64,000 bases of DNA, taken from the NCBI RefSeq assembly GCF_042453785.1, contig NC_091670.1, forward strand, positions 39,753,501 through 39,817,500, written 5' to 3'. The DNA is from Malus domestica (Eukaryota > Streptophyta > Magnoliopsida > Rosales > Rosaceae). The position numbers and the translations under genes are program-made. Below the pieces are notes generated by a model that was not told the DNA's origin, did no database searches, and was given only the letters and a program-made list of their open reading frames with translations. Each line of letters starts with the position of its first letter. The stretch's first letter is position 1. Shown piece by piece: positions 1-11,900 of the stretch.

Positions 1-53
<53 letters not shown>
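1..53. repeat. (AG)n microsatellite at the window edge
   Basis: An uninterrupted AG dinucleotide run opens the window, so its true length is unknown. GA/CT runs of this kind often lie in plant promoters and 5' leaders. Confidence 0.95.
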
Positions 54-54
<1 letters not shown>

Positions 55-1790
55 TTTAGCAATCTATGGGAGCTGGAGATAATACCAGAAACGATTTTCG
101 GTCACATAACAGCATCTATCTCATCAAAATACAGGAAACCCAATACAGAAAGATTCAACCTTCACCGGAAAACGGTCCAAAGACTCGGCCTTTCCGTGCC
201 GATCTGCAAAAATTTTCAACCCGTTGAACAATATCACCATAACAAACCCAGAAAATTATGAGAAGAAAAAATGAGAGTTCAACTGTACTGGGTTTTTAGA
301 TATATGGAGGTGTAGGGTAGGAGATGGACCACAGTAACAGGAGAATAAGATAGACCAGAGTCTGCAGAGGCTGCTGGTCTGGGAAGAACAGGGTGGCTGC
401 TGGCTAGTGGCGGCCGTCGATAGGTTTTCGTCTGCTGTGTCAGACACTCAAACTTCAGCAACTACTATTTCTTCTCTCTCTCTCTCCTCTGCCTATCTAC
501 TACAATCATACATACCCTCGAGTCTTCTATTCACAATTTTTCTTCTTATTTTAATTTTGTGTGTTTTTGTTGGGCGGATTTCTTCTCTTGTCTCTGACAT
601 CTCACCAAGCTAATTGGATGCCAATTCTACTCAGAAAGACAATCATGTCCCCGTCACATTGAAAAAAATTTCGTTGATCAGAACATTTCCATGGTGACTT
701 TTTCTTTCTCTCTCTTCTATTTTCTTGTAAACTACTCAAGTACTGGATTAGTTAAAGTCCATTGTCATTCTTCAACAAACTACTTTTGTCCAGTCGGTGT
801 CAAACTTATGTTGACATTCCAAGAGGAAAATATATTTACTACTTGTGCATATTATCAAGCTATAGAATTATGAACTAGTTTAGCTAAGGGGAAAGTCATG
901 GTCAAGTTATCATTTGTTGACATAGTTATGATACCAAATTGTTGTAGGTTTATGGTGATATGATCAGAATAATTTCATAAAATTTGGCTTAATTGGTATT
1001 ATTGAATTATATAACCTATGTTTTTAATAAGCAATAGTCTAGACTAAATTCATCTAAAATACGAGCATAAGAATTCGAATTTGAGTATAAAAGAAGGAGC
1101 ACACTGTTTTGCTCTAGTGCCAACTTGAATAAATTGAAGCTAAAAAATCTATTTCCCATTTAAGAATATAATTGTATGTGAATGGCAAAAAAATAAACAG
1201 TTTCCATATAAAACCTTCACATTTAAATCTTTCCAAAAAAAAAAAAGTCGGCACACGTCCAAGTATGTTCGAATCTCTCTTATCTCGTTTACCTAAAACC
1301 GTCACCGTTAAAAATGTTAACGTCAACGTACATTCGAATTTGTCATCTAGTTGATCAAAAAGTGTGTCAAAAAACCGAATCTCTCTTTTTATCGTTGATA
1401 AAAAAAATTGTGCAGAAAAATATAATACCACGTGGTGATTCGAAACCAGAGTAGATTTGACGCCACACGCGTTATTAAATAGGATGAAAAATTAATTATG
1501 TGTCAATGTGTAAGAGATTATACTAATAATGATTATTAATTTAGCACAACAAAAGTAAGATTTTATTGGGTTTTATATGTTAGGCCATCTCCTACACACC
1601 AAACAATTTGGACTCAAATATTATATGTGAGTTTAAATATAACATTTTCCTATCCAATGCATTCAGAAAGTTATAACATCTTATATAATTTTTTAGTTAA
1701 CTTGAAGCTTACATTTTGGTTTCAATCTATGTTTACAAAATTTTAGTCTAAGGTGCAGCCCACGTTTACAAGGAAAGTTATTATTTCAAA
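54..1790. other. AT-rich non-coding stretch, possibly the 5' flank of a gene off the left edge
   Basis: No convincing coding exon is visible. Bases 54-500 are less AT-rich than what follows and, read on the minus strand, are pyrimidine-rich with a splice-acceptor-like site (TTTTTGCAG near 205-213). That would suit the leader of a minus-strand gene lying left of the window, but this is weak. Bases 700-1790 hold only short ORFs and A/T runs. Confidence 0.35.
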
Positions 1791-3507
1791 TGTGACAGTC
1801 CGTCTCTAATTTTACGATTATATAGATTTTAAAAGTGTGATTTTACGAAAATACCCTAGAGGTGAAGTTTTTTTTGGCTTTCGTTGATCAACGTATAGTG
1901 AGACGTACGAAATTCTTTTAGCGTATTCATGAAGTACTCGACGATATAGGCGCATAAGCGCAAGCAACAGTGAATTTGAAGTTACGGTTAAAGTTCTACG
2001 GAATCTACAAATCCGAAAAGTCTGTGGGTAAGGACACTATTTATTATTTTATATTTTATACATTTCTCATAATTATATTGTTTCTATTTTAATATTGTTG
2101 ATAGAAAATTTGGAGGGATGAGGGAATCATGGAAGAGGAAAAACGGAGAAGATAGAGAGAGAGAGCCCCATGGATTGGGGGAAACAGAACGAATCAAGAA
2201 GGAGAGAAGAGTGGAGGGCCAATCTGAGAGGAGGAAAATGAGGGAAATGAGAGGAGAAGAGAGGCAGCAAATTGGGTCCTGGACGACCCATCTCGTCGAC
2301 CCTATTGCAGACCCGGTTTTGGGTAGCTAAATCCGGCGTTCCTCATCAATTTTTTCGACGAATTCTACCTAACCCTTAACTGCATATGAAACCCTAACCT
2401 CCATTCTCTCATTTCTACTTAAAAATCTGAGGGTTTTGGCCTCTATTTCGTGAGGAACAAAGCTGACGGCTTTAAAGACACTCGGCGGTAATTCGCCGTA
2501 TTCTGCAACCCTTCCCGTTGATCTCCACCATCAAACAGCTTCTCTGAAGTTCAGGAACATAACCCAGGCAATGATGGAGGCGTTGGAGCACGTACGGACG
2601 TCGAATCGAAGCACACCATTTATAGGGTTTTTGGCGGGTTTGAGTGAAATTGGAACATTTCCCGGCCAAATTGGACTTGGTCACGGTATAAAACTTGCTA
2701 TACTCTTGGAGATCTTCATTTCTGTAAAATTTGGGAATTTTTTTAAATAGTTGGATTTTCCGGCTAGTCGGAGCGACCGACCACCACACACGGCGGCGCA
2801 TGGCCATGGGGTCATCAATGTTATTCTTAGGCTAAATTAGATACCTTGAATTCAGTTCTGACAATAGTATGACGCAGGTTGATCGTTAGAACTTAAATTC
2901 TCTACAATACGTGATTAAGTCATTATATGAATCGATAATCTAACCGTTGGATCGTCATCAAACTTTAATAAGTTATTTTTCGTAATATTTGAGTATTTAC
3001 GGATCAGGAATCCGTCGCACGGATCTTTCCAAATTGGATTTGTAAGTTCGTAGAATAAAACGTTAACAGCCACTTGGTTTTGGCAATTGGCAAAGATCCA
3101 ACCATTGGATCGTTCCGAAATTTTAAGATATTGTTCTAAAAGTATAATGTGGATCTTTGGAAATTATGGATTTGAAATATGTGATGTGGATCTTCCGGAT
3201 CGAGTTATGTAGGGTTGTGGACCCTACCGTCGATATTTGACCGACGGTTGACTTTTGGTCAATTGGTCTTAAATCATTCTAGAACGTCCTTAAGGATGTG
3301 TTTTAGGTAAGTTACGTGTTATATCGATAAGAATTCTAAGACATTAATTGATAATTATTCCAGGCGACGATGGTTCGTGACGCCTTGATATTAGGTTAAA
3401 GAATTGTAGCGCAGACTTCAGGTGAGGGGTCTTTTTCTTTTTATCGTATATATATGAGCGATAATTCCACAATTGCTTTTAAATTGTTATATGCATTTTA
3501 TGCCATG

Positions 3508-3511
<4 letters not shown>

Positions 3512-3539
<28 letters not shown>
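3512..3539. repeat. (TA)n microsatellite
   Basis: A run of alternating T and A lies inside the probable solo LTR. Confidence 0.9.
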
Positions 3540-3542
<3 letters not shown>

Positions 3543-4039
3543 AAAATACTATGGTATGGTTGAGGTTTAGATTGCATTATTGTATATCTATATGCATATT
3601 ATCGACATATAATTACTGTAAATGCTTTAAAGTACTAAGTTGAACTACGAATGACTTGATCCAGTTTGAGGGTACGTAGACAGTCTAACAGGACAGTTAG
3701 ATGTAGCCATAAAACAATCTGAATTTAACATGGTACTTAATTTCTTTAAGGTAAGAAGTTATGATGGTTAACAACGTAGAGATTAACCATGATTTTATTT
3801 TGGCCTATCACTGGGTATAGTTCTGATTAAGAATGTTGGGATGTTAAAGTGGTTATGCCAAATGATGCTGCGGACGCCAGGTAAGCTTCAGGTGAGTACA
3901 TGTTGATGGTAGTGACTGTAGTGGGTATGATTGTGTTGTGAGGTATTTAGAGCTTATTGTCCTGCACCCCGGTGTTAGTGCTCTGCTCGAGGACATGGCC
4001 TAGCTTTCACGTGATCGTTCACCTCCCGCACCACACGCT

Positions 4040-4490
4040 CACTTTGGATCCAAGGTAGGTGCCAGCCTGTCGTACAAACCACATTAGGTGGTTCTGACTC
4101 GTAGGTGACTTGCGATACTTCGCACAGCCTTCACGTGATCGTAGCAATTGAGCGTATTTATTTACACCTAGCATGTCGTACAGATCACTTTAGATGGTTC
4201 CGACTCGTGTGCAAGAATTGATTGATGAGATATGGATGAGTCGTACAAGTCACTATAGGTAACTCCAACTTACGTGCTAGCATTGATTGATGAGATATGG
4301 ATGAGTCGTACTGGTCAGTATAGGTGACTCCGACTTACGTGCTAGCATTGATTAATGAAATATGGGTGAGTCGTATAGGTCACTATAGGTGACTCCTACT
4401 TATGTGCTAACATTGATTAATGAGATATGGGTGCAGTCGTACAGGTCACATTAGGTGACTCCGACTTGTGTGCTAGTATGGATTATTAAG
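4040..4490. repeat. Tandem repeat, about 65-66 bp unit
   Basis: The phrase GAGTCGTACAGGTCACTATAGG, with small changes, recurs at about 4241, 4306, 4371 and 4437, with TGACTCCGACTTACGTGC between copies. More diverged copies continue leftwards to about 4060. The array lies in the last third of the probable LTR. Confidence 0.8.
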
Positions 4491-4995
4491 TACCTGATTA
4501 TTTATATTGCTGATGAGATGCGGTGTCGTGGTATACTTATGGTTTTACTGTTAGTATACAATGGATTTCAGACTTATACGTAGTATGATTTTATAGAAAC
4601 TAAACAGGTGTTACAACGAGGGGTTATAACGTTTAGAAATCTTTATTAAAACTTTGTTTTCATGCCCACTCACTCTAGTTTGTTTTTCATCCCTTCAGGT
4701 TTTATTAGCTAAGCTTTCTTATCAACGAGGATTCGTGGCAAATTTTGGTATTGGAAATTATCTTCATTGGTATGATCCTTAATCCACTCTACAATACTGT
4801 ACTTATGCTCTGACATCACGTGTGAAATGAGTTTATTTCCGGTCCCAACGCACTCTCGTATTTAGGCACTTTTAGGTTTAAAATTTATTCACATTTTTCC
4901 TCATCACTACACTTTATGGGTTCGTCACCTTCCAGGTGTCGGCCAGAACACTTCGATTCGGAGTCCTACTAGACTTTCCGGGTTGGGGTGTGTCA

Positions 4996-5700
4996 TACGA
5001 AAATTAGTTTTATTCTTTTTGGTTTTGGTGAATTAATTAGCTTTATGTTTGGTAATGAAAATTACATAGAAATAGGTATATAAGGAGTGGCAATTTAGAC
5101 AATTCAGTATGATTGTATAACTTAGATTGAAGTGTGTGTGAGAAATGCGTATTTGGATGTGATGTGTGTCGAGATATATTAGGATGATCTCTGAGAGAAT
5201 GTAACTGGCACGTGCCCCTTAGCCCTAACCACGTAATTACGTAGCACAAGTAGAAGAAGAAGAGTTAGCAGATGGACCAGATGGTGACGGTGGCGTCCGT
5301 TAGGGGTTGCAACTGCTCCCCCACACCCACAGCCCCTCCACTTTTGGACACATTCACTCACTCCACATCGTCCTCAAAGCTCTCTTTGTGGTGGGATAAT
5401 GCTACTTCGTATCGATGGGGTTGATTTTTTAGTGTGACTAGAACATAAAACGGTATGTTACATGTCAACATATACAATTAGAATGACACTTGAAAAAAAA
5501 ATTTCTTTAAATTATGTAATGATATGTGGGAATGAACACTGAAAAATTTCTCGTATTTATGCCATGCCACATATTACAATTTGTGATTTCAATATAATTG
5601 TCGGCTTACTGTTATTGGATGACATTCCTATTATGTTTTTGGTTTTTTTAGTTGAGGATTATATACCCACATTCTCAGTCAAATATTTTAATGTTTCCTT
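4996..5700. other. Intergenic, nothing recognised
   Basis: Only short ORFs are present (for example 5179-5361 on the minus strand). No conserved domain, splice structure or terminal repeat is visible. The stretch from 5400 is AT-rich and may hold remnants of small MITEs. Confidence 0.5.
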
Positions 5701-5704
5701 ATTT

Positions 5705-6367
5705 AATTAATTAAGGATTAAGTACTTAAAGCCCTTTAATTTTTTGGTGTCATTTCAAATTAGTTTCAATCTTTTTAAACATTCCAAATAAGTACCTAAC
5801 CTATTGAAAATGTCACATCCATAAGTCCTAGTTAATTTTTCTATTAAATGTACTTGTGGCAACAACAGATTCCACTTATTTGCTTACTTGGACTCTAAAA
5901 TAATAATAAACATAACTTCAAAAAAGACATGAATATGGATAAATAAAAATAATTAAACAAATTCACGAATAAAATGGAAAACAAAAGGAAGATCGATAAA
6001 TCTACTAACAAAGAAGAGGGTTAAAACATTCAGATAGGGTTTCAATGAGCATGTTTATGTTCATGTGATTTGCTCATCCGCCAATTTTTGGCTAGTAAAG
6101 CTTTCACTTCTTTGTAAGTGGTCAAGATGGTGGTGGCCGCATCATGGCAGTCTATACCATTCTATACCATTTCAACAACCTCCTTGACCGTCTATTGATA
6201 TTGGAGACAAAATAACTCTAATGTAACAAAAAAATTTAATTGGAGCTTCACGGATGAGACATTTTCAATAGTTTGAGTACTTGTTGAGAATGTTTTAAAA
6301 AGTTGAAACCAATTTGAAATGACACTAAAAAGTTGAGAGATTTTAAGTATTTAATCCTTTAATTAAT
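5705..6367. mobile_element. Non-autonomous DNA transposon with about 120 bp terminal inverted repeats
   Basis: The left end (from AAGGATTAAGTACTTAAAG) and the reverse complement of the right end (ending CTTTAATCCTT-like) align over roughly 120 bp, including the shared core GTGTCATTTCAAATT and TATTGAAAATGTC. The interior (about 5830-6240) has no transposase ORF. TAATTAAT-type sequence flanks both sides but is low complexity, so the exact target duplication cannot be fixed. Long TIRs without coding sequence suggest a Mutator-like MITE; hAT is an alternative. Confidence 0.75.
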
Positions 6368-6790
6368 AAAATAATAATAATTTATCTATTTATTGAAAAA
6401 AAAAAATAATCGTTAAAGAGCGACATTCAAAATAAATTTCAAAATTATCGTGAAACATTACAAATTGAGAAGTAAAGCCGAAAAGAGAGAACAAAAATGT
6501 TCGAATAAGAAGATTGCTGACATAACGTTGAAATCTAACTCATGCAGTTTACTAATTATAGTAATTTTTGAACCCAACACGAGTTGACTACGTCACTACG
6601 ACAATTAAAATTTATGAACATGCTTTCACCTTCTACAGTTACATCAAAATGTTGAAATTAAACTTGACGACGTTAAATTAAGAACCTAAATTCAGTTGAG
6701 GAGGATTCAGCACAACAGGATGTACAGTTTACCAACAGCTTCATACATCATCCTCTCCTTAACTCGGCCGGTATTCTCCTATGTGGATTT
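6368..6790. other. Intergenic, nothing recognised
   Basis: AT-rich sequence without coding or repeat structure that I can support. Confidence 0.5.
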
Positions 6791-6971
6791 GGATCCTCTA
6801 CGAGGCAACTGGTCGGGATCCTCTGACCAGTGTTAGTGGACCCTTGGATTTATCCAACGGCTAAAATTATTATAACTTTTAGAGATGCCCATATTTGTAG
6901 CCGTTGGATAAAAATTCAATAGTCCACTAACACTGGTCAGGAGGATCCGACCAGTTGCTTGCGAGATAATC
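6791..6971. mobile_element. Hairpin-type MITE
   Basis: GCAACTGGTCGGGATCCTC from 6804 is mirrored by GAGGATCCGACCAGTTGC ending at 6958. The arms continue inwards through ACCAGTGTTAGTGGAC and TTATCCAACGGCTA to a loop at about 6870-6895. Nearly the whole element is one long foldback, with no coding capacity. Confidence 0.85.
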
Positions 6972-8189
6972 CCTCCTATGTATCTCAAAGTGGGCCCAGT
7001 TTTTAAGGTTGTGGGGGTTTACAATATCATGGTGGGTCGTTGACCCGTTCATTGTTGGACTTGGTTCAATCTGGCCTGGCTGTTAATTTCTCTTGGGTCG
7101 AGCGATGCACTATCAATTCATCCAAAGCCCATTGATTTGGCTCTCTCCCTCTTCTTACCTGCCCTTCGAAAAAAAAGTTACCGCTATCTAGAGGGTGCTA
7201 TGTTTACTTCTCACACACTAATTTAATTTATAGATCACTAATTTAATTTATGTATTTTGATCCGACGGTCAAAAAATTGGAAATTGAGAAGGAAACAAGT
7301 TATTCACCGATGTTTAAAAAGATGGTGCTATCCACATATTTGTTTTAACTTTCATACATCCATGTTAATATATGTCAAGTGATCTCCAATGGATACGCCA
7401 TATATGAAGTGGCATATAAGTTATTTGACTCCTTACTTTCTAGCTTCTTTTTTTTACAGCAAACAAAGAAGAAGTCGAATATATTTAATTTAATTTTTTA
7501 ATACATGGATCCCATTAACAATAAAAAATGTGTTGTGCCTTTGCATGACGGCATGAGTTCGAACCTCATCGGTGGTTAATCTAACATTTAACTTACGACC
7601 GCTATTGTTTCACTCAAAAAAAAAAAATTTAATTTTTTCACTCCGCTCCGAAGCCTGAATTTTTTTTAAAATTGAGTGTGAAAAGTAAAAAAAACTTGAA
7701 GAACATCACTTTATATGAATTTCATAGTTGTATACAACTAAATTTTTATGAAAATTTAAAATTATGCGTGTAAAGTAAAACGGGTATTGAGAACACCACT
7801 TTATATAAAATCCATAGTTATATATACAAAATATATTCTCAAAATAATATCCTTCGACCCATAGACGTTATTTATGTTATCCATAAATATGGTAAATTGA
7901 GTCATCGTTATGTTATTTATGTTATACATAAATACTGTAAATTGGCAATACTATAAATTGAGCCATCATTATTTCCAGTTGAATGCATCCGAATTTCTAC
8001 ATTCGTCCTCTTTGATATTAAGAAACTAAAGTTAGAGTTGTAAAATTTACATTTCAAAAGCCAAAGAAAACAGAAAGATCAAAACCCTAATGCTACTTAA
8101 AATATGTCATCCCTGATTTATTAACTACAAGTAAACATTAACCTTCCAACTCCTTCCATCATATCCAGCAAAGTTCCATTCATCCAACA
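6972..8189. other. AT-rich intergenic DNA
   Basis: No gene is supported. Two loosely similar blocks (about 7683-7750 and 7781-7830, sharing CACTTTATAT and CATAGTT) hint at a degenerate tandem repeat. Several A runs are present. Confidence 0.5.
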
Positions 8190-8462
8190 TCAATATTTCT
8201 TCACGTCATCTTTAGTAGGCCTCCGAATCCGCTTCCTAACTTCGACAACATTCCCCTCCACATCCACTATCTCCACAACCCCCACATCCTCATCCACCAC
8301 CTCCACAACATCCCCCTCCACCGCCACCTCATCTTCGGAATCCGATGAAGTCCCCACCACCGTCTCCTTGATCTTATGCCCTGTCTCCTTCACCGCCCCC
8401 CACGCCCCCTACACCGTGTCCTTCGCAGTCTCTGCCGCCTTGGTCGTCCCTTCCTTCACCTT

Positions 8463-8467
8463 ATCTG
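8463..8467. repeat. Target-site duplication, left copy (ATCTG)
   Basis: ATCTG directly precedes the 5' LTR and matches the five bases after the 3' LTR, marking the insertion of the copia element into LEA exon 2. Confidence 0.97.
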
Positions 8468-8909
8468 TGTTGGAACCAAGAAGTATGGACATTGAATATT
8501 GTATAATAAACTCAAGCACATGCAGCACGGGCAGCATATATTCTTGTTCTGTCAGCTTTCTATCTCCACATCATGTGTGGTCTTCGACAAAGACAAGCAC
8601 GGGCAGCAACTCTTGAATATTGTACAATAAACTCAAGCACATGCAGCACGGGCAGCATATATTCTTGTCCTGTCAGCTTTCTATCTTCACATCATGTGTG
8701 GTCTTCGACAAAGACAAGCACGGGCAGCATGGAAAAGGTTATGGAGCTGTTAGTATTATAAGTCCTCTCAGTTTTTTATCTTTGTGTTGTCCCAAGAGTT
8801 TTGTATAGGGATGGGTTTGTAACCGGTTCTTTACTACTCATATATATGAGTTAGTTGTTAACTCTTACAACACATGAAATACATATATTTTTGAACATAA
8901 AAATCTACA
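8468..8909 (+). repeat. Copia 5' LTR
   Basis: It begins TGTTGGAACC and ends AAATCTACA. A 121 bp unit is tandemly duplicated within it (first copy 8492-8612, second from 8613). TATATATGAG near 8840-8850 may belong to the promoter. Confidence 0.95.
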
Positions 8910-8921
8910 TGGTATCAGAGC
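8910..8921 (+). promoter_or_regulatory. Copia primer binding site (tRNA-iMet type)
   Basis: TGGTATCAGAGC follows the 5' LTR directly. It is the standard plant copia sequence complementary to the 3' end of initiator methionine tRNA and serves as the minus-strand DNA priming site. Confidence 0.95.
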
Positions 8922-8985
8922 GGGTCCTTCTTTAACCTGTCTCTGGCCATTTCTTTCCGCTGCTTCTCTCCTTCAACCTTGAGCC

Positions 8986-11900
8986 ATGGCTGAAGAAGAT
9001 TCAGTAAATGTTGAGGATAAAACCTCCCGTAATTCTTGTTCAAATTTTTCAGACACTGAGGTTAACACCAATCAGCGTTTGTGTTCAGCCTTGCTGAATG
9101 AGTTCAACTACCTACCTTGGTCTTGTGCAGTTTCACTTGCTCTAGGAGGAAAAGGAAAAATTGGTTTTATAAATGGAAGCATCGAAGCTCCTGATATCAC
9201 CTCACCAACCTATGAGACTTGGCTCTGCAAAGATCAATTCGTCATGTCCTTACTTCTCAATACTATGGAGAAGCATGTTGCAGAAATTTTTAGCTACTCA
9301 GAGTCCTCACAAGATTTGTGGAACTCGGTGAAGGACATGTATGGAAATCAAAACAATTATGCAAGGGTGTTCCAACTGAAGAAAGACATTGCATGCATTC
9401 AACAAAATGGGAAGTCCTTTGTACAACACCTTGGCAGGCTCAAAACCATGTGGAATGAACTGGATATGTATCTTCCACACACCACAGATGCAAATACGCT
9501 ACTAAAGAGAGGGGAGGAAGATAAGATATACCAACTCTTGGGAAGCTTAAGTTCTGAGTACGAGGATCTCAGAAGCCATATACTTATGAGTCAAGAACTG
9601 CCAACATTCAAAAGTGTGTGTGGTATTGTCCAACGTGAAGAAGCTAGGAAGAAAGCCATGAATGGTGAGTCTAGCTCAAGGCCAACTGAAGCTCTAGCCT
9701 ATGTTGCAAACCACAAAATATACAAAGGTAAGAATTCCCATCTCAAGTGTACCTACTGTAATGGTGTTGGTCACGTGGAAGAAAAGTGTTGGATCCTTCA
9801 TCCCGAGTTAAAGCCCAAATTTACCAAAGATGGGAAGATGATTCCATCAAAACCTTCACAAACAAGCCATTTCAAGAGTCATCATGCAGCAAACGTCACC
9901 TCTGGGGTTTCTTTTGGATCCATGGACTTCACTACAAGTCATGTGACACTTATAAAAGAATTTGTTGCGTACTTGCAAACCAAGGATCATGGGAATACTG
10001 CATCAAACTTACAAAAGGAGGATGGAGAACACGCTGCCATGCTGGGGCAGTTTGCAGGATTTCTTGCCAATAACAAATCTGCAGAACAAGGAGAGGTTTC
10101 AGGTATTCTCAATGCTTTCTCCACTGCATTACAAACAAGCACTGAATATGATTGTTGGATAATTGACTCAGGTGCCACTGATCACATGACAAACAAACTT
10201 TCAAATCTGCATAATTTTCAAGCATTCAAAAACCCCTCACTAGTGTCAGTTGCATATGGAAAAAATGTGTCAGTTTTGGGTAAGGGAAAAGCTAGTATAC
10301 TCACAAACAATAATGAGTCATTATCCCTATATGTTCCCTCATTTCCTTTTCAATTACTTTCAGTAGGAAAGATAACAAGCTCCCTAAACTGCCATGCCAT
10401 TTTCTCACCAAACAACGTCGTTTTTCAGGATGTCATCACCAAGAAAGTGATTGGTGAAGGGTTCTTCCTTAATGGTCTCTACTACTTGTGCAAAAACTCA
10501 GTCATGCCTAAAGCGTTTCAAGCTGGAACCAAGTATTTTGAACATCAACAACTTTGGCACCAAAGACTTGCTCACCCATCTGAACTTGTTTTGTCAAAAT
10601 TGTTTCCCGGTTTTTGTCAATCACCCCTTGAGTGTGAAACATGTCATTTTTCAAAGTCAGTCAGACTACCTTTTGTCACTTCTGTTTTTAAGACATGTAA
10701 ACCATTCGAGTTAGTACACACGGATGTTTGGGGACCTACAATTGAATCAATGGATGGTTACAAATATTTTGTCATATTTGTTGATGATTTCACTCGTACT
10801 ACCTTTCTATACCTTATGAAATCAAAAAGTGAGGTTTTCTGCATATTTAAAGATTTCCATAAACTTGTACAAACTCAATACAACTCAAACATTAAGGTGC
10901 TTAGGTCAGATAATGGCACTGAGTTTCTGTCCAATAACATGATTCAGTACTTGAGTTCACAAGGGATTGTTCACCAAACCAGTTGTGTAGGGACACCCCA
11001 ACAAAATGGGGTCTCAGAAAGGAAGAATAGAGATCTGCTTGAAAAAACTCGATCTCTAATGCTGCATATGAATGTTCCCAAAAGATATTGGTCACATGCT
11101 GTTCTCACTGCTACCTATATAATTAATAGACTTCCAAGTAAAGTATTGGGGTTCAAAACTCCACATGAAACTCTAAACAATAAGGCAGTCAACTTGGCGC
11201 ATCTTAAAACGTTTGGTTGCAGCTGCTTTGTCCATGTGCAAGCACCTCATCGTGATAAATTGGAAGCTAGAGCAGTGAAATGCATTTTTGTTGGGTACTC
11301 ACCAACTCAGAAGGGATACAAATGTGTTGACCCTATCACAAAGAAATGTATTGTGTCAAGGGATGTTCGTTTTGATGAAACAATGCTCTACTATAAAAGC
11401 AATGAGACTCATATTAATGAGAATGAGACCTTGAGTGATTTGCTTCCCTTACCAAGAGTCACTGACCATGATACACTAGCAGAAGATCACATCTCAAATG
11501 GTCAAATCATTGAAGGAGTTCAAGATGACTTGATTCCAAGTGTGGGCCAACTACACTCTCAATCCATCAGTGAGCATACAGGTGAAGTTCAGACAGGCCC
11601 AAGCCCCTCTCTACCAACAACACCACTTCTAGAAGCTAGGAGATATCCCATTCGAACAAGACAGCCACCAGCTAAGATGATGGACTATGTTACTTATGCC
11701 TCACGGCATCCTCACACTAAAACTCTCAATTACAACTGTTTCTCAAAGTCTCACACTGCATTTCTCACTGAAGTTGCAAATAATGTTGAACCTAGCACCT
11801 TTCAGGAGGCAAACCAATCATCTAAGTGGAGGAAGGCAATGTCAGAGGAATTACAAGCCTTGAGTGACAACAAAACCTGGAGTCTTGTTCATTTACCACC

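Larger units (their letters stand above)
1791..4995. mobile_element. Probable solo LTR of a large Ty3/gypsy-like element
   Basis: The segment opens with TGTGACAGTCCG and closes with GGGGTGTGTCA, the TG...CA-bounded near-palindromic ends (TGTGACA.../...TGTCA) typical of rosaceous gypsy LTRs. It has no ORF of note, is about 3.2 kb long and contains a tandem array (4040-4490). Flanking bases (TCAAA on the left, TACGA on the right) do not form a clean five-base duplication, so the element is old, rearranged or not exactly bounded here. A single LTR without gag-pol suggests a solo LTR or a large non-coding derivative. Confidence 0.5.

Noticed and set aside
2118-2330. 70-residue Arg/Glu-rich ORF
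   Set aside because: Low-complexity purine-rich sequence inside the probable LTR; no conserved motif.
4040-4490. Regularly spaced repeats that could recall a CRISPR array
   Set aside because: Units are about 65 bp, continuous and similar throughout, without distinct spacers, and lie in a plant LTR.
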